The notes under the pieces are model-generated. The model was given only the letters and a program-made list of their open reading frames with translations, made no database searches and was not told the origin of the DNA. DNA of 64,000 bases from Chryseobacterium capnotolerans (lineage in GTDB: Bacteria > Bacteroidota > Bacteroidia > Flavobacteriales > Weeksellaceae): the NCBI RefSeq assembly GCF_021278965.1, contig NZ_CP065589.1, positions 4,655,001 through 4,719,000 on the forward strand, written 5' to 3'. Positions 52,096-60,897 of this stretch are shown in pieces. A program made the position numbers and the translations under genes. The stretch's first letter is position 1; each line of letters begins with the position of its first letter.

Positions 52096-53403
52096 ATGAG
52101 TTTAAAAGAACAAATCATCGAAAACCATAACGAGTTTTTGGAGAGCCTTCGTCACAGATTTTTGGATGACGATAGAAAAGCTGCTCTTCAGAAGTTTGAA
52201 GGTATTGGTTTTCCGACAAAAAAAGACGAAGAATATAAATATACCAATCTAAAGGAGATCACGGAAAAAAGCTACAACTTCTTCCCGAAAGAAAACCACA
52301 ACATCACTAAAGAGCAGTTTGATGAATTGCATCTTGGTGAAGAAAATTTTGATTGGATTGTTTTTGTAAACGGTAAACTTCACAAAGAACTTTCAAAAGT
52401 TTCTATTGAAAATGTAGAGTTTCTTTCATTCAATTACGCATTGAATGATGACAAACATAAAGAGGTATTTGAAAAGTACTTCAACACAATTGCTTCTAAA
52501 GATTTAGCTTTCACCAACTTAAACCTGGCATACTGCAAATATGGTTTCTTTTTGAAAGTTCCTAAAAATGTAGTGATTGAAAAGCCTATTCATGTTTTCT
52601 ACATTTCTCAGAATCAAGAGGAAAATACGTTCTACAATACAAGAAATTTATTAATCGTAGAAGAAGGAGCAAAAGTTGAGGTTATTGAAAGCCACCACAA
52701 TTTTGATGACACGTATGTGTTCACCAACTCTGTGACGGAAATCTTCACGTATCCAAATGCAAAAGCAGACTGGCACAAACTTCAAAACGATAACAATACT
52801 TCTTACCTTGTAGACAATACCTTTGCAAAACAGGAGAAAGACAGTTTAACGACTGTAAATACCTTCTCTTTCGGAGGAAAACTGGTAAGAAACAACCTTG
52901 ATTTTATTCAGAATGGATCCAATATCAATTCATTCATGAACGGAATCACGATTATCGGAAAAGATCAGTTGGTAGATCACCATACAGCGGTTCACCACAA
53001 CTTCCCGAACTGTGAAAGTTACCAGAACTACAAAGGAATCTTTGATGGTAATGCCCATGGAGTTTTCAACGGAAAAGTATTTGTTGATAAAATTGCTCAG
53101 AAAACCAACGCTTACCAGCAGAACAATAATGTATTGCTAAGTGAAGGAGCAAGCATTGATACAAAACCTCAGTTAGAGATCTTTGCAGATGACGTAAAAT
53201 GCTCGCACGGATGTACAGTAGGCCAACTTAATGAAGATGCCCTGTTCTATCTAAGAGCGAGAGGAATTTCTAAAAAAGAAGCTCAGGCATTACTTTTATA
53301 TGCATTTGCTAATGATGCGATGCAAAATATCGATATTGAACCTCTAAAAGAGAAGATTTCAAAGCTTTTAGCAGAGAAATTAGAAGTTGATATAGAATTT
53401 TAA
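52096..53403 (+). CDS. sufD: Fe-S cluster assembly protein SufD
   Basis: 435 residues, the SufB paralogue completing the SufBC2D scaffold. FPTKKDEEYKYTNLKEI near 38-54, the beta-helix core, DHHTAVHHNFPNCESYQNYKGI near 295-316, QQNNNVLLSEGASIDTKPQLEI near 342-363, and DDVKCSHGCTVGQLNEDALFYL near 365-385 are diagnostic. It is last in the operon. The desulfurase that normally follows, sufS, is instead at 16.0-17.2 kb. Confidence 0.96.
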   Translation: MSLKEQIIENHNEFLESLRHRFLDDDRKAALQKFEGIGFPTKKDEEYKYTNLKEITEKSYNFFPKENHNITKEQFDELHLGEENFDWIVFVNGKLHKELSKVSIENVEFLSFNYALNDDKHKEVFEKYFNTIASKDLAFTNLNLAYCKYGFFLKVPKNVVIEKPIHVFYISQNQEENTFYNTRNLLIVEEGAKVEVIESHHNFDDTYVFTNSVTEIFTYPNAKADWHKLQNDNNTSYLVDNTFAKQEKDSLTTVNTFSFGGKLVRNNLDFIQNGSNINSFMNGITIIGKDQLVDHHTAVHHNFPNCESYQNYKGIFDGNAHGVFNGKVFVDKIAQKTNAYQQNNNVLLSEGASIDTKPQLEIFADDVKCSHGCTVGQLNEDALFYLRARGISKKEAQALLLYAFANDAMQNIDIEPLKEKISKLLAEKLEVDIEF

Positions 53404-53424
53404 ACTTTATATATATTGATACAT

Positions 53425-53454
53425 AAAAAGCGCTTCATTTCTGAAGTGCTTTTT
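53425..53454. terminator. Bidirectional terminator after sufD
   Basis: AAAAAGCGCTTCA and TGAAGTGCTTTTT pair over 13 bp (one G-T) around TTTC. It also serves the converging DUF3078 gene. Confidence 0.88.
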
Positions 53455-53480
53455 ATTTTTGTGATGAACTATTGCCGTTC

Positions 53481-54404
53481 TTATTTTTTCAACCAGCTTT
53501 GATTATCCTTATTTTCTGAACGTTTCTTTCCGTTATCAAAATTATAAGCCAGGCCAACTCCTAATGTCTGTTTCAACTGGGTTTTCCATATCTGGTTGTG
53601 ATCATATAATAGATCCAGTGTTACATTCGTCGAAATATATTTATTGATTTTCATACTTAAAACACCACTATACCCAAGAACTAACCTTTCCGGATGATCC
53701 AGGTAGTTAGAGAATACGGAAGCAGTATTAAGTAAAGTAATGTTTTCCATAATTTTCAGCTTATACATTGCTGTTCCCAAGAAACCGAATTGGAAAAGAG
53801 AAGAATCTCCGTCATTTTTAAGGCCGTAAGTTCCTGCTTTTTGAAGATCTTCATCCAATACGAAAGTCCATCGGGCATTTGCAGGACGCATTGTCACTGT
53901 AAAATTATCATTGGGACGGTAAGTAACCCCTGCTCCCAGATTCAGATAACCTGGAGCCATAAAGTTGGAAATTTTCTTGGCGTCAGGATTATTCCCGTCT
54001 TCATACCCTGCAGCAAATTGAGTCTGAAGACCTGCTCCTGCAGAAAAATACCAGTGCTTAGCGAATTCTCTACCATAGTTTGTAGATAAATTGATAACAT
54101 CCTGGGTTTTTCTTACTCCAGTACCTTGTGTGTTGTTTTGTCCATAACCAAGAATAATAATGTTTTCCCAAAGATCTTTTCCTTTTTCATATGTAAGGTT
54201 ATAATTGACACCGGCAAGCCAACCTACGTTATTGGCTCCACCTCCTACCCAATTGGAAAAAGCAGCCTGATTAAGCATTAAAGTATTTTGTCCCTGGATA
54301 GACCAGGCTTTAACAGTATCTGCTGCAGGAGCATCAGTTTTGGCTTCTTGCGCCATAGACATAGCCCCAAAAGAAATGGAAGCGATTAATAAAACTTTTT
54401 TCAT
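53481..54404 (-). CDS. DUF3078 outer-membrane-like protein (copy 1)
   Basis: 307 residues. A signal peptide (about 1-18, ending SMAQ) is followed by a beta-strand-rich domain of the DUF3078 family: NQAAFSNWVGGGANNVGWLA near 45-64, KTQDVINLSTNYGREF near 100, and LLYDHNQIWKTQLKQTLGVG near the end. The alternating hydrophobic strands suggest an outer-membrane barrel. Function unknown. It is closely related to the next gene. Confidence 0.88.
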   Translation of the reverse strand: MKKVLLIASISFGAMSMAQEAKTDAPAADTVKAWSIQGQNTLMLNQAAFSNWVGGGANNVGWLAGVNYNLTYEKGKDLWENIIILGYGQNNTQGTGVRKTQDVINLSTNYGREFAKHWYFSAGAGLQTQFAAGYEDGNNPDAKKISNFMAPGYLNLGAGVTYRPNDNFTVTMRPANARWTFVLDEDLQKAGTYGLKNDGDSSLFQFGFLGTAMYKLKIMENITLLNTASVFSNYLDHPERLVLGYSGVLSMKINKYISTNVTLDLLYDHNQIWKTQLKQTLGVGLAYNFDNGKKRSENKDNQSWLKK

Positions 54405-54420
54405 AATTAACGATTTCCTA

Positions 54421-54428
54421 CAAATGTA
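54421..54428 (-). promoter_or_regulatory. -7 element of DUF3078 copy 1
   Basis: The minus strand reads TACATTTG 17 bp before the ATG. Confidence 0.55.
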
Positions 54429-54586
54429 TAAATAATAATTTATGCCTGAATAAAACTCACCTTAAAATGAATTGAATCGCACGATATATAGAGAAGCAAC
54501 ACCATGAAAATAAACCTTTTAAATAACCATCCAATACATAGCAAACTTAAAGCAACTTAAAAACCTGAAGTTTTAAAAACAAAAAA

Positions 54587-54604
54587 CACCTCATTTCTGA
54601 AGTG
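54587..54604 (-). terminator. Terminator-like hairpin of DUF3078 copy 2
   Basis: CACCTCA and TGAAGTG pair with one mismatch around TTTC, with an A-run on the left (T-run on the minus strand). Its core CATTTCTGAAGTGCTTT also occurs in the terminator of copy 1, suggesting both were duplicated together. Confidence 0.65.
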
Positions 54605-54632
54605 CTTTCATTATTGAATTTTGATTGTTTGG

Positions 54633-55559
54633 TTATTTCTTTATCCACCATTGGCTATCTTTACGATCAGAACGTTTTACTCCATTATCCAGAGTATAAG
54701 CAAAGCCAATTCCCAGTGTTTGTTTTAACTGTGTTTTTTCAATCTGATTATGATCATACAGTAAGTCTAATGAAATATTAGATGAAATATATTTATTAAC
54801 TTTTAAATTAAGGAGCGCTCCGTAGGCCAATACAAGCCTGTCAGGACGATCCAGATAATTTGAAAAGACAGAAGCGGTATTTGTTAAATAAATATCTTCC
54901 ATAATTTTAAGTTTGTATACCGCTGTTCCCAAGAAACCGAACTGTAATAATGAGGTAGCTCCATCACTTTTTAGACCATAATTTCCGGCAAGCTGAAGCT
55001 CTTTATCCAATACAAACGTCCATCTGGCGTTGGTAGGACGTAAAGTTACCGTTAAGTCATCATTTGGCCTGTAGGTGATCCCCATACCGACGTTCAGATA
55101 GCCCGGCGCCATAAAGTTTGAGATTTTTTTCGCTTCCGGATTATTACCGTCTTCGTATCCCGGAGCAAACTGAGACTGTAAACCTGCTCCTAGAGAGAAG
55201 TACCAGCTTTTGGAGAACTTTCGCCCATAATTAGTAGAAACATTGATAACATCCTGAGTTTTTCTTATTCCCAATCCTTTGGTGTCGTTCTGCCCGTATC
55301 CAAGAATAATAATATTTTCCCAAAGATCATTGTCTTTTTCATAGGTTATGTTATAATTGGCACCAGCAAGCCAACCTACGTTATTGGCTCCCCCTCCTAC
55401 CCAATTCGAGAAGGCTGCCTGATTAATCATTACAGTGTTCTTTCCTAGTACCGACCAGTATTTTACTGTATCTACCACGACGGAATCTTTTTTTAATTCT
55501 TCTTGTGCACTTACATAAATCCCCATAAATATGGAAAGAATCAATAAAAACTTCTTCAT
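54633..55559 (-). CDS. DUF3078 outer-membrane-like protein (copy 2)
   Basis: 308 residues from ATG 55559 (MKKFLLILSIFMGIYVSAQ, a clean signal peptide). An upstream in-frame ATG at 55622 would put 21 extra residues before it and is upstream of the -7 element, so it is rejected. It aligns without large gaps to copy 1: NQAAFSNWVGGGANNVGWLA, SNFMAPGYLNVGMGITYRPN, LLYDHNQIEKTQLKQTLGIG. Function unknown. Confidence 0.88.
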   Translation of the reverse strand: MKKFLLILSIFMGIYVSAQEELKKDSVVVDTVKYWSVLGKNTVMINQAAFSNWVGGGANNVGWLAGANYNITYEKDNDLWENIIILGYGQNDTKGLGIRKTQDVINVSTNYGRKFSKSWYFSLGAGLQSQFAPGYEDGNNPEAKKISNFMAPGYLNVGMGITYRPNDDLTVTLRPTNARWTFVLDKELQLAGNYGLKSDGATSLLQFGFLGTAVYKLKIMEDIYLTNTASVFSNYLDRPDRLVLAYGALLNLKVNKYISSNISLDLLYDHNQIEKTQLKQTLGIGFAYTLDNGVKRSDRKDSQWWIKK

Positions 55560-55579
55560 TACTCTAAATAATTTCAATG

Positions 55580-55587
55580 CAAAAATA
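55580..55587 (-). promoter_or_regulatory. -7 element of DUF3078 copy 2
   Basis: The minus strand reads TATTTTTG 21 bp before ATG 55559; this decides the start. Confidence 0.55.
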
Positions 55588-55806
55588 TTAATATAATTTT
55601 TTTTTGAAAACAAATTCAGCATTAAACGTGTAATTTTCTAACTTCAAACCTCTGGCAGCAAACAACTTCAATATAATCAATGCCAAAATAATCAATTCTA
55701 AAATTAATTTTAATACCTTTTGTCTTAAAATCAGGTGGATATAAACCGTTTCATCGCCAAATTTTCCGAAATTTATCATTGGCTTTTGATTTGACGTACA
55801 ACCTTC

Positions 55807-56574
55807 ATGTTTAAAAATGTAATTTCCAAAAGAGCGATTTTATACCCTTTGCTGATGCTTTCAGCAATGTGGTTCGGATATTTTTTACAGATGCACGGCT
55901 TTTTTGGAAGTTGCTTCGGAGCTATTATTCCACTCGTTCCTGAAGGCTTGCTGGGAATTCTGACCTCTCCTCTTCTGCATGGAAATATAGATCATATTAT
56001 AGGAAATTCTATTCCCATAGCCGCACTGATGTTTCTATTGTATCAATTCTATCCGTTGGTGGCCAATAAAGTTTTCTTTATCGGTTGGATTGCTACAGGA
56101 CTTTTGGTGTGGCTGCTCCCACCTATTGACATCATGACGGGTGAATATATGTACACCTGTACTATAGGAGCCAGCGGCGTAGTATATGTACTTGCCTTTT
56201 TCCTCTTTTTCAGTGGTGTTTTTAAATGGAATATGAAACTTCTGACCATTTCATTACTAGTCGTTTTATATTATGGAAGTTTGATATGGGGAATGCTTCC
56301 TGAGGAACTGTTCTATAATATGCAGGAACCTAGTAAAATTTCATGGCAGGCTCATCTTTCCGGAGCCATTGTAGGAAGTATCATTGCTTTTGCTTTTAAA
56401 AATGTGGGGGAGAAAAAGAAAAAATTCATCTGGGAATATCCTAATTATTATAGTGAAAAAGATGACAAACTTTGGCAGGAATACAAGGAAAACCACCCGG
56501 AAGATTTTATGGAACTTCCATACAAAAAAAGAGATGACATATGGGATCATTTGGATCAATTAAGAGGAAAATAA
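55807..56574 (+). CDS. Rhomboid-family intramembrane serine protease
   Basis: 255 residues with six membrane helices in the first ~200. The catalytic Ser is in GASGVVYVLAFFLFF near 120 (GxSG) and the catalytic His in AHLSGAIVGSIIAF near 182. HGNIDHIIGNSIPIAALMFL near 60 is the family's helix-2 HxxxN motif. A ~55-residue charged cytoplasmic tail (KKKKFIWEYPNYYSEKDDKL) follows. Substrates are unknown. Confidence 0.92.
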   Translation: MFKNVISKRAILYPLLMLSAMWFGYFLQMHGFFGSCFGAIIPLVPEGLLGILTSPLLHGNIDHIIGNSIPIAALMFLLYQFYPLVANKVFFIGWIATGLLVWLLPPIDIMTGEYMYTCTIGASGVVYVLAFFLFFSGVFKWNMKLLTISLLVVLYYGSLIWGMLPEELFYNMQEPSKISWQAHLSGAIVGSIIAFAFKNVGEKKKKFIWEYPNYYSEKDDKLWQEYKENHPEDFMELPYKKRDDIWDHLDQLRGK

Positions 56575-56585
56575 AACTTAATTCA

Positions 56586-56593
56586 TACATTTG
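56586..56593 (+). promoter_or_regulatory. -7 element of dprA
   Basis: TACATTTG 13 bp before the dprA ATG. Confidence 0.5.
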
Positions 56594-56606
56594 ACAAAAA
56601 ACACAC

Positions 56607-57716
56607 ATGATCTCCGAAGAATATTTATATGCCATCGCTTTACGCGAAAGCAGTCTGATTGGTGACATCAATTTCCATAAACTTGTGAGAACTTTTGGAA
56701 GTGCTGAAAATGCATGGAAAAAAGCAAAAAGAGAATACAGAAAATTAGAAGGTATAGGACAAAAAACAGTTGCTGATATTGGTAATGAAAACCATCTGAA
56801 GTTTGCCGAAAAAGAACTGATATTTTGCGAAAAGAACAATATCCGAATCAGATTAAGACATCTTGATCAGGTTCCCACTCTTCTTAATGAATGCATAGAT
56901 GCTCCTTCTATCCTTTACCAAAAAGGAAATATTGATGAATCTCTTCAAAAGATAAGCATCGTTGGGACCCGAAATATGACAGCTTATGGCAAACAATTTA
57001 TCGGAGACTTTTTTGATGCCACTCAATCTTCAAAATATGTTTCTGTGAGCGGTCTTGCTTTAGGGGTAGACAAAGAAGTTCATGAACAGTCTATCCGAAG
57101 TCAGAAACCTACCATCGCTGTTCTCGCTCATGGTTTCGAATTTTTATATCCAGCCAAAAACAGAAAACTGTCAGAGAAAATTATTCAGGAAGGCGGAGTC
57201 TTATTGACAGAATTCAATTCAACAAGAAAACCGGATCGGGAAAACTTTATCCAAAGAAACAGAATTGTAGCTGGCCTTTCTCCTGCAACGATTGTTGTAG
57301 AAACAGGATTTGGAGGCGGATCTGTAAGCACAGCTGCTTTTGCTAATGATTATAACAGAGAGGTCTTTGCACTTCCGGGAAAAATCACAGATGTTCATAG
57401 CCAAGGTTGTAATCAATTGATTTTGCATAACAAAGCAACTGCTATTTCTACCCTCAAAGATTTGATAAGTATGCTGGGCTTCAATAATCCAAAAGAAAAA
57501 ATTGCCGAGCTTTTCCCATACAGTGAACCAGCAATACAATTAACTGATAATCAACAAACTGTTTATCAATTCATCAAACAGAATCCGCAGATTTCACTGG
57601 ACGATCTTGCACAGGAAATTGACATCCCTTCGCATAAAATCTTACCAATTATTTTAGAATTAGAACTTTTAGGGAAAGTAAAATCATTTTCCGGGAGACA
57701 ATTTATCGCAAATTAA
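56607..57716 (+). CDS. dprA: DNA-processing protein DprA
   Basis: 369 residues. DprA loads RecA on incoming single-stranded DNA in natural transformation. An N-terminal helical domain is followed by the Rossmann-like DNA-binding core: ISIVGTRNMTAYGKQF near 112, VSGLALGVDKEVHEQS near 146, and VVETGFGGGSVSTAAFANDYNR near 230. A C-terminal winged-helix domain (about 300-369, QFIKQNPQISLDDLAQEIDI) completes the typical architecture. It follows the rhomboid gene by 32 bp but has its own -7 element. Confidence 0.94.
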   Translation: MISEEYLYAIALRESSLIGDINFHKLVRTFGSAENAWKKAKREYRKLEGIGQKTVADIGNENHLKFAEKELIFCEKNNIRIRLRHLDQVPTLLNECIDAPSILYQKGNIDESLQKISIVGTRNMTAYGKQFIGDFFDATQSSKYVSVSGLALGVDKEVHEQSIRSQKPTIAVLAHGFEFLYPAKNRKLSEKIIQEGGVLLTEFNSTRKPDRENFIQRNRIVAGLSPATIVVETGFGGGSVSTAAFANDYNREVFALPGKITDVHSQGCNQLILHNKATAISTLKDLISMLGFNNPKEKIAELFPYSEPAIQLTDNQQTVYQFIKQNPQISLDDLAQEIDIPSHKILPIILELELLGKVKSFSGRQFIAN

Positions 57717-57872
57717 GAATTAACGATTTCTTAATACTGCATTATTTCATACATAACATTTAATTTTTAACAAATTTTAATCACAAATTATTAATTTAAT
57801 AATATTTCAGGTCATTATTATTTAATTTTTAACAATGTTAAAATAGAGTGTTGTGAATCTTGAAAAAAAAAT

Positions 57873-57880
57873 TAAATTTG
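57873..57880 (+). promoter_or_regulatory. -7 element of gdhA
   Basis: TAAATTTG 26 bp upstream of the gdhA ATG; TTG occurs about 20 bp upstream of it. Confidence 0.6.
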
Positions 57881-57906
57881 TTGACAATAATATTCAACCT
57901 TAATAT

Positions 57907-59265
57907 ATGGAACAATATAATATTGACCAGAAAATCCAAGAGTTTATTGCAAAAATTGAAGCAAAAAATCCTAACGAACCGGAATTCTTACAGGCTGTAA
58001 AAGAAGTTGCCGTAACTGTAATTCCATTCATTGCTACGAGAAAAGAATATAACGGAATGAAGCTGCTTGAAAGAATGGCTGAAGCTGAAAGAATTATTAT
58101 CTTCAGAGTTCCATGGGTTGATGATAAAGGAGAGATTCAGGTTAACAGAGGTTTCAGAATCCAAATGAACTCTGCGATTGGTCCATACAAAGGAGGAATC
58201 CGTTTCCACCCTACTGTAAACTTATCAGTTCTTAAGTTCTTAGCTTTCGAACAAGTGTTTAAAAACTCTTTAACTACTCTTCCAATGGGTGGTGGTAAAG
58301 GAGGTTCAGATTTCGATCCGCAAGGTAAATCTGATATGGAAGTAATGCGTTTCTGCCAGGCTTTCATGACAGAATTATGCAAGCACATTGGTCCTGAAAC
58401 AGACGTACCTGCAGGAGATATCGGTGTAGGAGCTAGAGAAATCGGTTACTTATTCGGACAATACAAGAAAATCAGAAACGAATTTACCGGAGTTCTTACA
58501 GGAAAAGGTCTTGCTTACGGAGGTTCATTAATCCGTCCTGAAGCTACAGGATACGGAGTAGTATACTTCGCTGAGCAGATGCTTAAAACGATCGGACAGA
58601 ATTTCCAAGGGAAAACAGTAACGGTATCAGGTTTCGGAAACGTAGCTTGGGGAGTTATCAAAAAAGCAACTGAACTTGGAGCAAAAGTGGTAACGCTTTC
58701 TGGTCCTGACGGATATATTTATGATAAAGACGGTATCAGCGGAGAAAAAATTGATTATTTATTAGAACTTAGAGCTTCTGGAAACAACAGAGCTGAGGAC
58801 TATGCTAAAAAATATCCATCTGCTGAATTCCATGCTGGAAAACGTCCTTGGGAAGTGAAGTGTGACGTAGCGTTCCCTTCTGCAACTCAAAACGAATTAG
58901 ACTTAGATGACGCAAGAAAATTAGTTGAAAACGGATGTCTTTGTGTAACTGAAGCTGCGAACATGCCTTCTACACTTGATGCTATCAACTATTTCTTAGA
59001 CAATAAAGTATTATTCTCTCCTGGTAAAGCTTCCAACGCTGGAGGTGTTGCTACTTCAGGATTAGAAATGACTCAGAACTCTATCCGTCTTAACTGGACT
59101 TCTGAAGAAGTTGATGCAAGATTAAAGGAAATCATGATTGGTATCCACAAAGCTTGTAGAGACTACGGAAAAGACGAAGATGGTTATGTAAACTATGTAA
59201 AAGGTGCCAATATTGCTGGCTTCGTAAAAGTAGCAGAAGCAATGTTAGCTCAAGGAGTTGTGTAA
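57907..59265 (+). CDS. gdhA: NADP-type glutamate dehydrogenase
   Basis: 452 residues, the hexameric small-subunit type (about 450), usually NADPH-dependent and assimilatory. Substrate-binding GGIRFHPTVNLSVLKFLAFEQ near 98, the glutamate-domain catalytic Lys region LPMGGGKGGSDFDPQGK near 124-140, and the Rossmann fingerprint VSGFGNVAWGVIKKATELGA near 240 are visible. It is monocistronic with its own terminator. Confidence 0.96.
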   Translation: MEQYNIDQKIQEFIAKIEAKNPNEPEFLQAVKEVAVTVIPFIATRKEYNGMKLLERMAEAERIIIFRVPWVDDKGEIQVNRGFRIQMNSAIGPYKGGIRFHPTVNLSVLKFLAFEQVFKNSLTTLPMGGGKGGSDFDPQGKSDMEVMRFCQAFMTELCKHIGPETDVPAGDIGVGAREIGYLFGQYKKIRNEFTGVLTGKGLAYGGSLIRPEATGYGVVYFAEQMLKTIGQNFQGKTVTVSGFGNVAWGVIKKATELGAKVVTLSGPDGYIYDKDGISGEKIDYLLELRASGNNRAEDYAKKYPSAEFHAGKRPWEVKCDVAFPSATQNELDLDDARKLVENGCLCVTEAANMPSTLDAINYFLDNKVLFSPGKASNAGGVATSGLEMTQNSIRLNWTSEEVDARLKEIMIGIHKACRDYGKDEDGYVNYVKGANIAGFVKVAEAMLAQGVV

Positions 59266-59276
59266 CAAAAAATAAT

Positions 59277-59306
59277 AAAGGTTGGGAAAAACTCCCGACC
59301 TTTTTT
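59277..59306 (+). terminator. Terminator of gdhA
   Basis: AAAGGTTGGGA and TCCCGACCTTT pair (one G-T) around AAAAC, followed by TTTTTT. Confidence 0.9.
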
Positions 59307-59356
59307 GATATAGCCTGTTCCCGGGATAATGGGAAAAAAGTAAAAAGTGAAAGGAG

Positions 59357-59385
59357 AAAGTGCTGCTATATGCAGCACTTTTTTT
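59357..59385 (+). terminator. Terminator-like hairpin in front of the DUF1801 gene
   Basis: AAAGTGCTGC and GCAGCACTTT form a perfect 10-bp stem around TATAT, followed by TTTT. It ends only 12 bp before the next ATG, so it may be a second terminator of gdhA or an attenuator. Confidence 0.75.
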
Positions 59386-59397
59386 ATTTTTATCAAA

Positions 59398-59766
59398 ATG
59401 AAAAACACCTTTAAAAATATTGATGATTACATCCTTTTATTCCCTATCAATGTTCAGGAAAAGCTTCTTGAGCTAAGAAAGGCTATTCATTCCCAACTTC
59501 CCGATCTTGAAGAGTATATTGGCTATCAGATGCCTGCTTTTAAATATAAAGGAAAGCCTTTAGTTTATTTTGCAGGCTATAAAAAGCATATTGGATTTTA
59601 TCCCGGTGCTGAAGGAATCAAAAATTTTGAAAAAGATTTTGAAAAGATGAATTACAAGTTTTCTAAAGGAGCTGTGCAGTTTCCAATAGATGAAAATATT
59701 CCGCTAGATCTGATTAATAAGATTATAGGATTCAAAATCAGAGAAATTGAGCAAAAAAAATCCTGA
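59398..59766 (+). CDS. DUF1801 (YdhG-like) protein
   Basis: 122 residues from ATG 59398 (MKNTFKNIDDYILLFPINVQ). An in-frame GTG at 59347 would translate through the hairpin and is rejected. The fold family (YdhG/DUF1801) is recognised by LLELRKAIHSQLPDLEEYIGYQ near 21-42, MPAFKYKGKPLVYFAGYKKH, and IGFYPGAEGIKNF. It is small and cytoplasmic; relatives include an iron-chaperone-like protein in Bacillus, but the role here is unknown. The stop lies inside a bidirectional hairpin. Confidence 0.87.
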   Translation: MKNTFKNIDDYILLFPINVQEKLLELRKAIHSQLPDLEEYIGYQMPAFKYKGKPLVYFAGYKKHIGFYPGAEGIKNFEKDFEKMNYKFSKGAVQFPIDENIPLDLINKIIGFKIREIEQKKS

Positions 59767-59785
59767 AATACAAGATTCCAGGATT
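59752..59785. terminator. Terminator shared by DUF1801 and the small secreted protein gene
   Basis: AATCCTG and CAGGATT pair around a 13-nt loop. The A8 run at its left provides a T-run for the minus-strand gene ending at 59811. Confidence 0.65.
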
Positions 59786-59810
59786 CAGACTAGTGTTTGC
59801 TAAAGTACTA

Positions 59811-60122
59811 TCACTTTTTCTTCTTAGATTTTTTCTCTTCTTTTGTTGCTTCCGCAGGTTTAGTGGCTTCCATCGTAGTTCCTGTACTAACAGTTGCGTC
59901 ACCAGCAGGTGTTGCTGTTGAAGCTTCCACTTTAGTTGTACTTTGATTTTGTCCGGTTGTGGTAGAATTCCAATCTGATTTGGTTTCCGATGTCTGTGGC
60001 TGAGTTTGGGTTGTAGCGGCTGGGTTAGTTGTGCTTTCAGCGGGCTTCTGGGTCTGGGTTTGAGCCGATACTGCGATTGCTCCAACTAATGTGAATGCAG
60101 CTGTTAAAAATAACTTTTTCAT
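59811..60122 (-). CDS. Small secreted low-complexity protein
   Basis: 103 residues. The signal peptide (MKKLFLTAAFTLVGAIAVSAQ) is clear. The mature part is almost wholly Thr, Gln, Ser, Ala and Lys (TQKPAESTTNPAATTQTQPQ), with a strongly basic end (KEEKKSKKKK). No family is recognised. The composition suggests a disordered periplasmic or surface protein. Confidence 0.75.
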   Translation of the reverse strand: MKKLFLTAAFTLVGAIAVSAQTQTQKPAESTTNPAATTQTQPQTSETKSDWNSTTTGQNQSTTKVEASTATPAGDATVSTGTTMEATKPAEATKEEKKSKKKK

Positions 60123-60253
60123 AATGTAATATTTAAATGATTGTTTAAAATAAACGGAACATCATTTATAAAAATTATGCGTAAATAACTTATTTAACGG
60201 ACTTTATCAATTTTTAAGAGGAATTTGTAATTATGAAAAACGGAGTCAAATCA

Positions 60254-60277
60254 TAAAAAAAGAGCCTCTAAAGGCTC
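60254..60277 (-). terminator. Hairpin with minus-strand T-run
   Basis: GAGCC and GGCTC pair around TCTAAA; the A-run on its left gives a T-run on the minus strand. It lies about 130 bp beyond the ykgJ stop and may end that transcript. Confidence 0.55.
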
Positions 60278-60408
60278 AAAGAATGACTATTTTTAGTCTT
60301 TTATTGTCTTTAAAACTAATGCCAAATACTTTAACAATTCTTATTAGTTTAACAAACAATCCTTATCAAGATATCCATTTCTAATTTCCCAGATCTTTAT
60401 CTTAGAAT

Positions 60409-60897
60409 TTACTTCGCTATATTCTTCATCATCTTCTCTACAAACTCAAAAGCTGCCGGGCAAATCACTGTATTTTTCAGCATCAGGTTGTTGATCTGAT
60501 AGATCTTTTTACGATCTGTATGAGGGTATTCTCTGCATGCTTTTGGCCTTACCTCATAAATAGAACAGGTATTATCACTGTTCAGGAAAAAACAGGGAAG
60601 ATTCTGCAGTACCTTATCATTGTCTTCATCCACTCTTAAGAATTTAGCTTCAAAATCGGCAGACTTCATACGCAGATGTTTTGCAATACGTTCAATATCC
60701 TTTTCAGTATATAACGGACCTGTGGTTTTACAGCAATTAGCGCACTGTAGACAGTCTATTTCATCAAAAACTTCATCATGGGTTTCCTGCACTACATAAT
60801 CGAGGTTTTTGGGCGGCTTTTTCTTTAATCCGTCCAGAAATTTTTTATGCTCTTTCTGCTTTTGTAAAGCTTGCTTTTTATAAAAATCTAAATTCAT
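60409..60897 (-). CDS. YkgJ-family cysteine-cluster protein
   Basis: 162 residues with the CxxCxxCC signature CLQCANCCKTTGPLY near 50 and the second cluster CFFLNSDNTCSIYEVRPKACREYP near 103-126, together an eight-cysteine type metal-binding module (zinc or Fe-S). Function is unknown across the family. The start codon directly abuts the stop of the Kir channel gene, so the two are translationally linked. Confidence 0.9.
   Translation of the reverse strand: MNLDFYKKQALQKQKEHKKFLDGLKKKPPKNLDYVVQETHDEVFDEIDCLQCANCCKTTGPLYTEKDIERIAKHLRMKSADFEAKFLRVDEDNDKVLQNLPCFFLNSDNTCSIYEVRPKACREYPHTDRKKIYQINNLMLKNTVICPAAFEFVEKMMKNIAK

Noticed and set aside
54633..55622. Longer start for DUF3078 copy 2
   Set aside because: The extra residues lie across the -7 element at 55580-55587 and hide the signal peptide starting at 55559.
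59347..59397. GTG start extending the DUF1801 protein
   Set aside because: The extension reads through a perfect terminator-like hairpin and gives no family similarity.
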